A DNA stretch of 64,000 nucleotides from assembly GCF_003940805.1 (NCBI RefSeq), contig NZ_CP034328.1:4125113-4189112 (forward strand), written 5' to 3'. The position numbers and the translations under genes were made by a program. The stretch is from Tabrizicola piscis. Lineage in GTDB: Bacteria > Pseudomonadota > Alphaproteobacteria > Rhodobacterales > Rhodobacteraceae. The notes under the pieces are model-generated. The model saw nothing but the letters and a program-made list of their open reading frames with translations. It had not been told where the DNA came from and searched no databases. Below, one piece after another: positions 18,221 to 27,407 of the stretch. Within the stretch, counting starts at the first letter, position 1, and the number at the start of each line of letters is the position of its first letter.

Positions 18221-19033
18221 ATGGCAGTTGGCATCTTCGATTCGGGTCTTGGCGGGTTGACTGTCCTTGATGCAGTAACAAAGCGCCTTCCCGACGTGCC
18301 CTTTGTCTACTTTGGTGACAATGCCCATGCCCCCTACGGCGTCCGCACCGCCGATGACATCTTCAACCTCACCTGTGCCGCGACCGAACGCCTCTGGGCC
18401 GAAGGCTGCGATCTGGTGATCCTTGCCTGCAACACTGCCTCTGCCGCAGCCCTCAAGCGCATGCAGGAAACCTGGGTCCCGCCGGAAAAGCGCGTCCTTG
18501 GCGTGTTCGTCCCGCTGATCGAGGCGCTGACTGAACGCCAGTGGGGCGACAACTCCCCCCCGCGGGAAGTTGCCGTGAAGCACGTCGCCCTTTTCGCCAC
18601 CCCCGCCACCGTCGCCTCCCGCGCGTTTCAGCGCGAACTCGCCTTCCGCGCCATCGGTGTGGATGTTGAGGCGCAGCCCTGCGGCGGCGTCGTCGATGCC
18701 ATCGAACAGGGTGACGAAATCCTTGCCGAAGCCCTCGTCCGCTCCCATGTCGAAGCCCTGAAACGCCGGATGCCCCACCCCGAGGCGGCGATCCTTGGCT
18801 GCACCCATTACCCCTTGATGGACAAGGTCTTTCAAGAGGCCTTGGGGCAGGGGGTCAAGGTCTATTCCCAAGCCAACCTTGTGGCTGAAAGCCTTGCCGA
18901 CTACCTGACCCGCCGCCCCGAATTTCGCGGCAGCGGCACGCAGTCCAAAGCCATCACCACGGGCGATCCGGTGAATGTCACGAACAAGGCCACCCAGTTC
19001 CTGCGCCGCAGGATCGTGTTCGAGGCGGCATGA
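18221..19033 (+). CDS. murI: Glutamate racemase
   Basis: Cofactor-independent racemase supplying D-glutamate for peptidoglycan. The 270-residue protein has the two catalytic cysteines at residue 70 (ILACNTASA) and residue 194 (GCTHYPLMD), plus the N-terminal [16 protein letters not shown] and [10 protein letters not shown] motifs. The ATG at 18221 places the family start exactly; a longer in-frame extension to 18164 is not conserved-looking. Its stop overlaps the DUF1684 start by four bases. Confidence 0.96.
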   Translation: MAVGIFDSGLGGLTVLDAVTKRLPDVPFVYFGDNAHAPYGVRTADDIFNLTCAATERLWAEGCDLVILACNTASAAALKRMQETWVPPEKRVLGVFVPLIEALTERQWGDNSPPREVAVKHVALFATPATVASRAFQRELAFRAIGVDVEAQPCGGVVDAIEQGDEILAEALVRSHVEALKRRMPHPEAAILGCTHYPLMDKVFQEALGQGVKVYSQANLVAESLADYLTRRPEFRGSGTQSKAITTGDPVNVTNKATQFLRRRIVFEAA

Positions 19034-19773
19034 CATCCACCCTGACTGACTGGCGCGCTGCCCGGCTGGCGGCGCTGACCGCCCCGGACGGTTGGCTGAA
19101 CCTTGTCGCCCGCATCGACCTGACCCCCGGCAGCCATCCCGTCGGTCGCACTCAGGCGGTTGAACTGCCCTCTGGCCCTGACCTCCTCGGCACACTTACC
19201 CTTGGCCCGGAGGGTGCCAGCTTCGCCCGTCCGGGTGCCGCAGTCGAGCCTTTCAGTTCGGTCCCTGATGCCTTCCCGCAGCTGCAGGTTGATCCCTTCC
19301 TGCTGGAGATCCACACCGTCGACGGCACCCCCGCCTTGCGCGTCCGTGACTTGACGCTTCGCCCGCAAGTCACGCTGGGCTATTTTCCCGTAGCCCCAGA
19401 TTGGGTGATCCGCGCAACTTGGGTAAGCTTCGCCCCGGAAGCTACGGAAATCAAAATGAAAGACGGCTCTACCGCCACCGTCACGCTGACCCATCGCGCC
19501 AGCTTTCCCTATCAGGGCCAGACCGTCACCCTGACGCCGACGCATTGGAAATCAGGCAAACCGATGTTCGTCTTCCGCGATGCAACCGCAGGCGAAACCT
19601 ACCCCGCCTGCCGCTTCCTGATCGGCGAAGAGGCCAGCGACACGGAAATCACCCTCGATTTCAACCGCGCCTTCACCCCGCCCTGTGGCTTCACCGATTT
19701 TGCGATCTGCCCGCTGCCGCCCCCCGGCAACATCCTGCCCTTCCGGGTTGAGGCTGGCGAACTGGCCCCCTGA
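19030..19773 (+). CDS. DUF1684 family protein
   Basis: 247-residue soluble protein of the DUF1684 family. The C-terminal signature is visible ([38 protein letters not shown]), as is the central [14 protein letters not shown] strand region. Family function is not established. Overlap with murI by four bases (ATGA) suggests translational coupling, but a shared pathway is not implied. Confidence 0.85.
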   Translation: MTSTLTDWRAARLAALTAPDGWLNLVARIDLTPGSHPVGRTQAVELPSGPDLLGTLTLGPEGASFARPGAAVEPFSSVPDAFPQLQVDPFLLEIHTVDGTPALRVRDLTLRPQVTLGYFPVAPDWVIRATWVSFAPEATEIKMKDGSTATVTLTHRASFPYQGQTVTLTPTHWKSGKPMFVFRDATAGETYPACRFLIGEEASDTEITLDFNRAFTPPCGFTDFAICPLPPPGNILPFRVEAGELAP

Positions 19774-19810
19774 CGCCCCAAACCCCTTGCCCCTCACCCC
19801 GCACGGCCCT

Positions 19811-19834
19811 GTAGGTCGGGCTTCAGCCCGACTC
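19811..19834. repeat. REP-like hairpin repeat, copy 1
   Basis: 24-bp unit containing the hairpin GTCGGGCT-TC-AGCCCGAC preceded by GTAG. An identical unit starts 47 bp downstream. It lies in the spacer between the convergent DUF1684 and formate/nitrite channel genes. Confidence 0.85.
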
Positions 19835-19857
19835 TCCCTTCACCCCCGCACTGCCAC

Positions 19858-19881
19858 GTAGGTCGGGCTTCAGCCCGACTC
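19858..19881. repeat. REP-like hairpin repeat, copy 2
   Basis: Exact copy of the 19811-19834 unit in the same orientation. The pair resembles dispersed GTAGGTCGGG-type REP sequences found in many bacterial genomes. No transposase of the RAYT type is in the window. Confidence 0.85.
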
Positions 19882-19890
19882 CCCCCGCAA

Positions 19891-20679
19891 TCACCCCCGT
19901 TTCGCCCCAAAAGCATAGCGATAAGCCAACGCCACACCCCCCGCACCCCCCACGATATTGCCCAAGGAGACCCACAGCAGGTTCCCCGCCACGCCGCCCG
20001 CCGTAACTTCGGCCCCCGCCCAGATCCCCGCCGGAAACAGGAACATGTTGGCCACCGAATGTTCCATCCCCATGGCGACGAACCCCGCCACCGGCCACAG
20101 CACCGCCAATATCTTGTCCGTCGCGGTGCGGGCGGCAAAACTCAGCCAGACCGCAAGGCAGACCAGCGCATTGCATAACGCTCCGCGCAGGAACGCCGCC
20201 CCCGGGTCCAACCCCGCCTTGGCCTCTGCCGCCCGCGCTGCCGTGTCGCCCATCGGCCCATCCAGCAGGCCCGACAGGCCAAAGGCCGCCGCCAGCCCGA
20301 CCGCCCCCACAAAGTTGCCCAGCCAGACAATCCCCCAGTTGCGGAGGAGGGCGCCGGGCGTGATCCGGCCATCCACCGCCGCCATCACCATCAGCGCATT
20401 GCCGGTGAAAAGTTCGGCCCCGCCGACGACCACAAGGATCAGCCCCAGCGCAAAGACCACGCCGCCCAGCACGCGGGCAGGGCCATAGCTTGGGTCCACC
20501 CCCGCCATCGCCACACACCAGAACGCCGCGCCAAAGCCGATGAAGGCCCCCGCCAGCAGCGCAAGTGTCGCCATCCGGTGCAGGGGCAGGGCGGCCTTGG
20601 CAACCCCCGCCGTCTCGATCAGCGCCGCGATCTCGGCGGGGCGATAGGCGTCATGGCTTTGCGGCTGTTCTGCGGGCAT
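19891..20679 (-). CDS. Formate/nitrite transporter family channel
   Basis: 262-residue six-helix membrane protein of the FNT family (FocA, NirC, HSC). Visible landmarks are GAELFTGNALMVMAAVDGRI (about residues 86-105, with the FTGN omega-loop), CNALVCLAVWLSFAA in the second half and EHSVANMFLFPAGI. FNT proteins pass formate, nitrite or hydrosulfide as monovalent anions; the substrate cannot be assigned. No nitrite or formate enzymes lie next to it. Confidence 0.93.
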   Translation of the reverse strand: MPAEQPQSHDAYRPAEIAALIETAGVAKAALPLHRMATLALLAGAFIGFGAAFWCVAMAGVDPSYGPARVLGGVVFALGLILVVVGGAELFTGNALMVMAAVDGRITPGALLRNWGIVWLGNFVGAVGLAAAFGLSGLLDGPMGDTAARAAEAKAGLDPGAAFLRGALCNALVCLAVWLSFAARTATDKILAVLWPVAGFVAMGMEHSVANMFLFPAGIWAGAEVTAGGVAGNLLWVSLGNIVGGAGGVALAYRYAFGAKRG

Positions 20680-20734
20680 CGCGGCCTCCGTGATCCGGTG
20701 TTCAACTTACCCGCTCTACGGCTTTCGCAAAGCG

Positions 20735-20759
20735 AAAAGGCACGCCCTGCGGCGTGCCT
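20735..20759 (-). terminator. Intrinsic terminator downstream of efp
   Basis: Stem AGGCACGCC / GGCGTGCCT with loop CTGC, preceded on the plus strand by AAAA, giving a short T-tract on the minus strand. It lies about 80 bp after the efp stop and just before the channel gene. Confidence 0.75.
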
Positions 20760-20840
20760 GTCAAACCTTGCCATTTCCTTAACGCCCACGCCCAAGCCAT
20801 TGATTTCAATGGTTCGGGCCCAGTGTCCCTGCAAGGGACA

Positions 20841-21407
20841 TCAGTCCTTGGACCGGCCAACGTAAGAGTTGTCTTCGGTATTGATCTCGATCTTCGTGCC
20901 CGGCCCGATATGCGGCGGCACCATGACCCGCAGCCCGTTGGAACAGATCGCCGGCTTGTACGAGGATGAGGCGGTTTGCCCCTTCACTACCGGCTCGGTC
21001 TCGGTGATCTCGACGATGACCCGCTGGGGGAATTCGATGGCGATGGCGACGCCTTCGAAGGTCTTGAGGTAGACCTTCATCCCGTCGGTCAGGAACACCT
21101 TGCCATCGCCCACCACGTCCGGGTCGACCGTGATCTGCTCATAGCTCTCCGGCTCCATGAAGTGGAACCCTTCGCCGTCTTCATAAAGGAAGTCATACTC
21201 CCGCTCGTCCACGGTGGCCTTCTCGACCATCTCGGTCGTGCGCCAGCGTTCCGCGACCTTCACCCCGTCCGAGATCCGCCGCATGTCGACGCTGGTGGTC
21301 GGCGTGCCCTTGCCGGGGTGGAAGTTTTCGGACTTCAGGACGACATAAAGCCGCCCATCCAGTTCGACGACGTTGCCCTTGCGGAGCGAGGAGGCGATGA
21401 CTTTCAA
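20841..21407 (-). CDS. efp: Elongation factor P
   Basis: 188-residue translation factor that relieves ribosome stalling at polyproline. The KOW-like N-terminal domain carries the modifiable lysine at position 33 in [12 protein letters not shown], the context used for beta-lysylation by EpmA. Two OB domains follow. Its gene is divergent from epmA, encoding the ligase for that lysine, with a 96-bp shared promoter region. Confidence 0.97.
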   Translation of the reverse strand: MKVIASSLRKGNVVELDGRLYVVLKSENFHPGKGTPTTSVDMRRISDGVKVAERWRTTEMVEKATVDEREYDFLYEDGEGFHFMEPESYEQITVDPDVVGDGKVFLTDGMKVYLKTFEGVAIAIEFPQRVIVEITETEPVVKGQTASSSYKPAICSNGLRVMVPPHIGPGTKIEINTEDNSYVGRSKD

Positions 21408-21503
21408 AGCGCGGTCCTTGTGAATGACGGGCAGGGTCCCTAAACGGACCCGGTCCCTTGACGGGGATGGCGCGACCTAACCCATCCTGACCGGAATTTC
21501 CAG

Positions 21504-22556
21504 ATGAAACCCGACAGCACGCCGGACCGCCCCTGGTGGACCCCCGCCACCCACGCCGACCGCAGGCCGATCCTGCTGGCGCGCAACCGGATTCAGGCGG
21601 GCATCCGGGGCTGGCTCGCGGCGGAAGGCTTCACCGAGGTGGACCCGGCCGCCCTTGCCACCTCACCCGGGAACGAGGCGCATCTGCACGGGTTCCGCAC
21701 CGACGCGATCGGCAATGACGGGGTGGCCCGGCAGATGTATCTGCACACCTCGCCCGAGTTTGCGATGAAAAAGCTGCTGGCGGCGGGGGAGACGCGGATC
21801 CACGCCTTTTCCCATGTCTGGCGCAACCGGGAACGGGGGGCGCTGCATTCCCCCGAGTTCACGATGCTGGAATGGTACCGGGTGGGCGAGGGGTACGAGG
21901 TGCTGATGGCGGACAGCGTCACCTTCCTGCGGCTGGCCGCAAGGGAGGCAGGGGCGCGCCTGCTGCAGTTCCGGGACAGGACCTGCGACCCCTTTGCCGA
22001 GCCGGAGCGGCTGTCGGTGGCCGAGGCCTTTCGCATCCGTGCCGGGGTGGACCTGCTGGCCACGATCAACCCCGATGGCACGACCGATGCGGCCCGCTTG
22101 GGGGACGCACTGGACGGGATCGGCCTGCGCCGGGCGGCGGATGACACCTGGTCCGACATGCTGAGCCGGGTGCTTTCAGAGAAGGTGGAACCGCATCTGG
22201 GGCAGGGGCGGATCACCATCCTTGACCATTACCCCAGTGCCGAGGCGGCGCTGGCCCGCAAGGTCCCCGGCGATGCCCGGATTGCGGAGCGGTTTGAGGT
22301 CTATGCCTGCGGGGTGGAGCTGGCCAACGGCTTTGGAGAATTGACCGACCCCGCCGAACAGCGCCGCCGGTTTGAAGCTGAGATGGACGAGAAGGAACGG
22401 GTCTACGGGCTGCGCTATCCCCTGGACGAGGATTTTCTGGCCGCCTTGGCGCTGATGCCCCCGGCAGCGGGAATTGCAATGGGGTTCGACCGGGTGGTGA
22501 TGCTGGCAACCGGGGCGCCGCGCATCGATGATGTGGTCTGGACGCCGGTTCCCTGA
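21504..22556 (+). CDS. epmA: EF-P lysine lysyltransferase (EpmA/GenX/PoxA)
   Basis: 350-residue class II lysyl-tRNA-synthetase-like enzyme that lacks the N-terminal tRNA-binding domain and attaches (beta-)lysine to EF-P. Class II motifs are visible: motif 2 in AFSHVWRNRERGALHSPEFTMLEWY near residues 97-120 and motif 3 in GIAMGFDRVVMLATG near the C-terminus. It faces efp. EpmB, the lysine aminomutase partner, is not encoded in the window; argC follows instead. Confidence 0.95.
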   Translation: MKPDSTPDRPWWTPATHADRRPILLARNRIQAGIRGWLAAEGFTEVDPAALATSPGNEAHLHGFRTDAIGNDGVARQMYLHTSPEFAMKKLLAAGETRIHAFSHVWRNRERGALHSPEFTMLEWYRVGEGYEVLMADSVTFLRLAAREAGARLLQFRDRTCDPFAEPERLSVAEAFRIRAGVDLLATINPDGTTDAARLGDALDGIGLRRAADDTWSDMLSRVLSEKVEPHLGQGRITILDHYPSAEAALARKVPGDARIAERFEVYACGVELANGFGELTDPAEQRRRFEAEMDEKERVYGLRYPLDEDFLAALALMPPAAGIAMGFDRVVMLATGAPRIDDVVWTPVP

Positions 22557-22653
22557 CCTTTTCGCCTGTTGCGTCGGTTGTGAAATAGAGCGCGTGCCGC
22601 GCAAGCCTTTGTCTCGCCTCTGCGCGCAAGAGGCGCGCAACCGGCTCGGGCAG

Positions 22654-22697
22654 CGGGGGTTTTCCACCCCCGGAGGATATTTGGGCAAATGTGAAAG
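22654..22697. repeat. Hairpin plus GGAGGATATTTGGGCAAATG intergenic element
   Basis: A hairpin (CGGGGGT / ACCCCCG, loop TTTCC) runs directly into GGAGGATATTTGGGCAAATG. I recall this composite as recurring in intergenic regions of Rhodobacteraceae genomes. Here it lies between epmA and argC. The ATG at its end is followed at once by TGA, so it does not start a gene. Confidence 0.55.
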
Positions 22698-22780
22698 GGT
22701 TGCAGACAAAGGGGGGTGTGGTCTTGCAAAGGCGGGACGCGGAGCGCAAAGAGGGCACGTTTGTTGGACGGGAGGTTGCC

Positions 22781-23809
22781 ATGACCCATCGTATCGCCAT
22801 TCTTGGCGCATCGGGCTACACCGGGGCGGAACTGGTGCGGCTGATTGCCACCCATCCCGAGATGCGGATTGTCGCCCTGTCGGCGGACCGCAAGGCTGGG
22901 CTGGCGATGTCGGAGGTGTTTCCCTTCCTGCGCCATCTGGACCTGCCACCGCTGGTCAAGATCGACGAGATCGATTTTTCCAATGTGGACTTGTGCTTCT
23001 GCGCGCTTCCTCATGCGACGACGCAGGAGGTGGTGGCCCGGCTGCCGCGCGATCTGAAGATCGTGGACCTGAGCGCCGATTTTCGCCTGCGCGACCCTGC
23101 GGCTTACGAAAAGTGGTATGGGCAACCCCATGCTGCGCAGGACCTGCAGGCCGAGGCGGTATACGGCCTGACCGAGTTCTACCGCGACGAGATCAGGTCG
23201 GCTCGGCTGGTTGCGGGGACGGGGTGCAATGCGGCGACGGGGCAGTTTGCGCTGCGGCCGCTGATCGCTGCCGGGGTGATTGATCTGGACGACATCCTGA
23301 TCGACCTGAAGGCGGGTGTGTCCGGGGCCGGGCGGTCCTTGAAGGAAAACCTGCTGCACGCCGAGCTTTCGGGCGGCACGCATGCCTATTCCGCCGGGGG
23401 CAAGCACCGGCATCTGGGCGAGTTTGATCAGGAATTCTCCAAGGTGGCGGGGCGGCCGGTCCTTGTGCAGTTCACGCCGCATCTTCTGCCAATGAACCGG
23501 GGGATTCTGGCCACGGTCTATGTCAAAGGCGACGCAAAGACCGTGCATCAGACTCTTGAAAACGCTTATGAAAATGAGCCATTCCTGCGCGTGCTGCCAT
23601 TTGGTGCGCTGCCGTCGACCCGTGACATTGCCGGCAGCAACTTCTGCCATCTGGGTGTTGTCGGCGACAGGATCGCCGGGCGTGCCGTGGTGGTGGCAGT
23701 GCTGGACAACCTGACCAAGGGATCCTCGGGTCAGGCGATCCAGAATGCGAACCTGATGCTGGGGATCGAGGAAACGGCGGGGCTGATGCTGGCGCCGATC
23801 TTCCCGTGA
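22781..23809 (+). CDS. argC: N-acetyl-gamma-glutamyl-phosphate reductase
   Basis: NADPH-dependent reductase, third step of arginine biosynthesis. The 342-residue protein begins with [18 protein letters not shown] (nucleotide binding) and has the catalytic cysteine in [15 protein letters not shown] near residue 148. The later [13 protein letters not shown] and [10 protein letters not shown] blocks mark the type found in most bacteria. GGGAGG lies eight bases before the ATG at 22781. No other arg biosynthesis gene is adjacent. Confidence 0.96.
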   Translation: MTHRIAILGASGYTGAELVRLIATHPEMRIVALSADRKAGLAMSEVFPFLRHLDLPPLVKIDEIDFSNVDLCFCALPHATTQEVVARLPRDLKIVDLSADFRLRDPAAYEKWYGQPHAAQDLQAEAVYGLTEFYRDEIRSARLVAGTGCNAATGQFALRPLIAAGVIDLDDILIDLKAGVSGAGRSLKENLLHAELSGGTHAYSAGGKHRHLGEFDQEFSKVAGRPVLVQFTPHLLPMNRGILATVYVKGDAKTVHQTLENAYENEPFLRVLPFGALPSTRDIAGSNFCHLGVVGDRIAGRAVVVAVLDNLTKGSSGQAIQNANLMLGIEETAGLMLAPIFP

Positions 23810-23913
23810 TCTGGCCTCGGGCAGGCTGCGGCATCCTGCAGCCCTTGACCGGGATCAAGGCATCCCCACTTTAGGTGGGACAAGCTTCCCCCAAGGGGAA
23901 AGGACGGCGGCAG

Positions 23914-24390
23914 ATGAGCGTGAAGCAGGAATTCCGGGGCCTTAAGGGGCTGAAAAAGCAGCGGCGGGTGCAGATCATCGCCCTTGCGGCAGTGGCGCTG
24001 GTCGCTTCGACCGCGCTGATCGGTTATGCCATGCGCGACGGGATCAACTTCTTCCGCAGCCCAAGCCAGGTGATGAGCGAGCCGCCCGAACCCGGTGAGA
24101 CGTTCCGGATTGGCGGGCTGGTCGTCGAAGGATCAATCCAGCGGGGGGAGGGGGCGACGGTGGCCTTTGCGGTGACCGACACCAATGCGACCGTGCCGGT
24201 GACCTATACCGGGGTGCTGCCGGACCTGTTCAGCGAAGGGCAGGGCATGGTGGCACTTGGCCGGATGGAGGGCGACACGTTCGTCGCGACCGAAGTGCTG
24301 GCCAAGCATGATGAAACCTATATGCCGAAAGAGGTGGTGGACGCGCTGAAAGAACAGGGCGTCTATCAGGAACCGGCCCCCGAAAGCTGA
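23914..24390 (+). CDS. ccmE: Cytochrome c-type biogenesis protein CcmE
   Basis: 158-residue periplasmic heme chaperone of System I cytochrome c maturation. One N-terminal transmembrane helix (residues 19-39) anchors an OB-fold domain; the covalent heme ligand is His132 in LAKHDETYMP. The ATG at 23914 gives MSVKQEFRGLKGLKKQRRVQ. Other ccm genes are not adjacent, as is common in Rhodobacteraceae, where argC-ccmE pairs occur. Confidence 0.95.
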   Translation: MSVKQEFRGLKGLKKQRRVQIIALAAVALVASTALIGYAMRDGINFFRSPSQVMSEPPEPGETFRIGGLVVEGSIQRGEGATVAFAVTDTNATVPVTYTGVLPDLFSEGQGMVALGRMEGDTFVATEVLAKHDETYMPKEVVDALKEQGVYQEPAPES

Positions 24391-24456
24391 GCGCGCGCCC
24401 GGTCAGGGCGGCGTTAACGGCAGATCGGCAGGGTAGCCCCGCAAATGGGGGTGCCG

Positions 24457-25068
24457 ATGCCAGATGTCCGCGAGATTGCCGAAGCGATTGTCGCCCGTGA
24501 GGGCGGGTTTGTGAATGACCCCGATGATCCGGGAGGGGCCACGAACCATGGCGTGACGATCCACACGCTGCGGCGTCTGGGGATTGACGTGACCCGGGAT
24601 AGGCGGATCGACTTGGCCGATGTGCGCGCCCTGACCCGGGCGCAGGCCGTCGAGATCTATCTGGAACACTACTACACCCGCCCCGGCATCGCCGCTTTGC
24701 CTGAGGCGATTCAGGCAGGCGTGTTTGACATGTATGTCAACGCGGGCGGCAATGCGGTGAAGATCCTGCAGCGGCTTTTGACCGACATGGGCTTTCCCTG
24801 CGACCCGGATGGCGAGATCGGGCCCCAGACCATTCGCGCGGCACAGCTGGCGCAAGAGGCGGCGCCGACGCATCTGGCGGATGCCTACGGGATCGCGCGG
24901 CGGAACTACTATTACGCGCTGGCGGATCGGCGGCCTGCCAGCCGCAAGTTTGCCCGGGCAAGGGATGGCGGCAAGGGCGGCTGGATCAAGCGGGCGGAGG
25001 AATTCATCGCGCCGCGCTATCACCTGACAACGGCGCAGCATGCGGCTCGGGTGGCGGCATGGGGGTGA
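24457..25068 (+). CDS. GH108-type N-acetylmuramidase (endolysin)
   Basis: 203-residue muramidase of the glycoside hydrolase 108 group, which cleaves the peptidoglycan glycan strand. The catalytic segment is at the N-terminus (AREGGFVNDPDDPGGATNHG, with the glutamate in REGG), followed by the C-terminal putative peptidoglycan-binding part (DGEIGPQTIRAAQ). The next gene is a holin overlapping by ten bases, giving a lysis cassette. In Rhodobacter capsulatus a GH108 endolysin and holin away from the main cluster release the gene transfer agent. An ATG at 24445 is an alternative start. Confidence 0.9.
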   Translation: MPDVREIAEAIVAREGGFVNDPDDPGGATNHGVTIHTLRRLGIDVTRDRRIDLADVRALTRAQAVEIYLEHYYTRPGIAALPEAIQAGVFDMYVNAGGNAVKILQRLLTDMGFPCDPDGEIGPQTIRAAQLAQEAAPTHLADAYGIARRNYYYALADRRPASRKFARARDGGKGGWIKRAEEFIAPRYHLTTAQHAARVAAWG

Positions 25069-25529
25069 TCGGCAGGCTGGTGGGGTCGCCCGGTGCCGTG
25101 TCGGCACTGGGGGACGCGGCGAAGGGGGTGGCGGAGGTGTTCCTGCCGTCAGCCACGCGGAAGATGGAGTTGAGCGCCGAGGCACAGATGGCGGCGCTGC
25201 GGCAGCTGGGGGAGGAGTATCAGCATCCCGCCCTCAATTGGTTCGACCGGCTGGTGAACGGGCTGAACCGGTTGCCGCGGCCCTTGCTGGCCTTTGGCAC
25301 GCTGGGGCTGTTTACCTATGCGATGGTGGACCCCGAGGCTTTTGCGCGGCGGATGGTAGGCCTCAGTGCCGTGCCAGAGCCGCTTTGGTGGCTGTTGGGG
25401 GCGATTGTCGCCTTCTACTTCGGCGCGCGCGAGACGCATTATTTCCGCACGCGGGGTGTGGTGTCGCCCTTCGCAGCCCAAGCCCCGGCCGAGGAAAATG
25501 CCGCGCTGGCAGACTGGCGGCAGGGTTGA
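25059..25529 (+). CDS. Holin family protein
   Basis: 156-residue protein with two hydrophobic helices (about residues 72-89, [15 protein letters not shown], and 107-124, [19 protein letters not shown]) after a soluble N-terminal region containing [16 protein letters not shown]. This matches the holin family linked to GH108 muramidases. Its start lies inside the muramidase gene, ten bases of overlap, so both are translationally coupled. It would permeabilise the inner membrane to release the endolysin. Confidence 0.85.
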   Translation: MGVIGRLVGSPGAVSALGDAAKGVAEVFLPSATRKMELSAEAQMAALRQLGEEYQHPALNWFDRLVNGLNRLPRPLLAFGTLGLFTYAMVDPEAFARRMVGLSAVPEPLWWLLGAIVAFYFGARETHYFRTRGVVSPFAAQAPAEENAALADWRQG

Positions 25530-25590
25530 GCGATCCTTGACCTCTGCCGCACCCTCTGGCATGGCGAAGGGCGTCAGAGGATGTGATCAA

Positions 25591-27333
25591 ATGAACCTTT
25601 TCGCCGATATCCGCGCGCTTGTCGTGGCCGAACTGCAGGCGCTTATGGCGGCGGGCGTGCTGCCTGCGGGCCTTGACCTTGCTGCTGTCGCGGTGGAACC
25701 GCCACGCGATGCGGGCCATGGCGACATGGCGACGAATGCGGCGATGGTGCTGGCCAAACCGGCGGGGATGCCACCCCGCGCGATTGCCGATGCGCTGGCG
25801 GTCAAGCTGATGGAGGACCCGCGGATTGCCGGGGCCGATGTGGCGGGGCCGGGGTTCCTGAACCTGCGATTGGAGCCTGCGGCCTGGCACGGTCTGGTCC
25901 GCGCGGTTTTGGAGCAGGGTACAGCCTATGGCCGGTCCACCCTTGGTGCCGGGCGCAAGGTGAATGTGGAGTTTGTCAGCGCCAACCCCACCGGGCCGAT
26001 GCACGTCGGCCACGTCCGGGGCGCGGTGGTCGGCGATGCGCTGGCGCGGCTTCTGGCCTATGCCGGCTGGGACGTGACGCGGGAATATTACATCAACGAC
26101 GGCGGGGCGCAGGTCGACGTGCTGGCACGGTCGGCCTATGAACGCTACCGCGAGGCGAACGGCCTTGAACCCGAAATCCGCGAGGGGCTTTACCCCGGCG
26201 ATTACCTCATTCCGGTGGGCGAGGCGCTGAAGGCCAAGTATGGCGACAGCCTGCTGGACAAGGGCGAGCAGTATTGGCTGACCGATGTCCGCGATTTCGC
26301 GACCGAGATGATGATGGCGATGATCCGTGAGGATCTGGCCGCGCTTGGCGTGCAGATGGATGTCTATTCATCGGAAAAGGCGCTGTACGGCACCGGCCAG
26401 ATCGAGGCTGCGATCAAGGCATTGCGCGACATGGACCTGATCTATGAAGGCGTCCTTGAACCCCCGAAGGGCAAGGAACCCGACGATTGGGAACCCCGCG
26501 TCCAGACCCTGTTCCGGTCCACCGCGCATGGCGACGACGTTGACCGCCCCGTGCAGAAGTCTGACGGGTCCTGGACCTATTTTGCCCCCGACATCGCCTA
26601 TCACTACAACAAGGTCCAGCGCGGCTTTGATGAGCTGATCGACATTTTCGGCGCTGACCATGGCGGCTATGTCAAGCGAATGAAGGCGGCCGTGGCGGCC
26701 CTGTCCAACGGCCGGGTGCCTTTGGACATCAAGCTGATCCAGTTGGTCAAGCTGTGGAAGAATGGCGAGCCCTTCAAGATGTCGAAGCGGGCCGGGACGT
26801 TTGTCACCCTCCGCGACGTCGTCGACGAAGTCGGAGCGGATGTCACCCGGTTCATGATGCTGACGCGCAAGAACGACGTGGCCTTGGACTTCGACTTTGA
26901 CAAGGTGATGGAACAGTCGAAGGACAACCCGGTCTTCTATGTCCAATATGCCAATGCGCGCGTGAACTCGATCCTGCGCAAGGCGCGCGAGGCGGGGCTG
27001 GATGTCCGGGATACCAGTCTTGCCGGGTCTGTACTGACCAGTCTGACGCATCCGGCCGAGCTTGAGATGATCCGAAAGCTGGCCGAATGGCCGCGTCTGG
27101 TGGAAATCGCCGCCAAGGGGAATGAACCGCACCGGGTGGCGTTTTACCTCTTTGAACTGGCGTCAGACTTCCATGGGCTGTGGAATCGGGGCAATGACGA
27201 TGCCAGCTTGCGGTTCTTGCAAGAGGATCAGTCCATTTCTCAGGCGAAAATCGCCCTTGTAAGGGCCGTGGGCGTTGTCATTTGCGCAGGCCTTGGTATC
27301 CTTGGCGTCACTCCGGTTGAGGAAATGCGCTGA
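25591..27333 (+). CDS. argS: Arginyl-tRNA synthetase
   Basis: 580-residue class I aminoacyl-tRNA synthetase that charges tRNA-Arg. The N-terminal additional domain precedes the HIGH motif ([14 protein letters not shown], about residue 130), the KMSKS-like loop is KMSKRAG (about residue 397), and the C-terminal DALR helical domain ends the protein. The ATG at 25591 gives [18 protein letters not shown]. It heads a run ending in scpB that includes SPOR and nagZ. Confidence 0.97.
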   Translation: MNLFADIRALVVAELQALMAAGVLPAGLDLAAVAVEPPRDAGHGDMATNAAMVLAKPAGMPPRAIADALAVKLMEDPRIAGADVAGPGFLNLRLEPAAWHGLVRAVLEQGTAYGRSTLGAGRKVNVEFVSANPTGPMHVGHVRGAVVGDALARLLAYAGWDVTREYYINDGGAQVDVLARSAYERYREANGLEPEIREGLYPGDYLIPVGEALKAKYGDSLLDKGEQYWLTDVRDFATEMMMAMIREDLAALGVQMDVYSSEKALYGTGQIEAAIKALRDMDLIYEGVLEPPKGKEPDDWEPRVQTLFRSTAHGDDVDRPVQKSDGSWTYFAPDIAYHYNKVQRGFDELIDIFGADHGGYVKRMKAAVAALSNGRVPLDIKLIQLVKLWKNGEPFKMSKRAGTFVTLRDVVDEVGADVTRFMMLTRKNDVALDFDFDKVMEQSKDNPVFYVQYANARVNSILRKAREAGLDVRDTSLAGSVLTSLTHPAELEMIRKLAEWPRLVEIAAKGNEPHRVAFYLFELASDFHGLWNRGNDDASLRFLQEDQSISQAKIALVRAVGVVICAGLGILGVTPVEEMR

Positions 27334-27407
27334 CTGAAAAAGCGCCCTGCCGGGGATGAGGCGCAAAGGCAGGGACGGACAAACCGTCCCGCAGGCAGGG
27401 GCAGCAT

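Noticed and set aside
24457..25529. Remnant prophage around the muramidase/holin pair
   Set aside because: Flanking genes are conserved housekeeping genes, and no integrase, structural or attachment sequences are visible.
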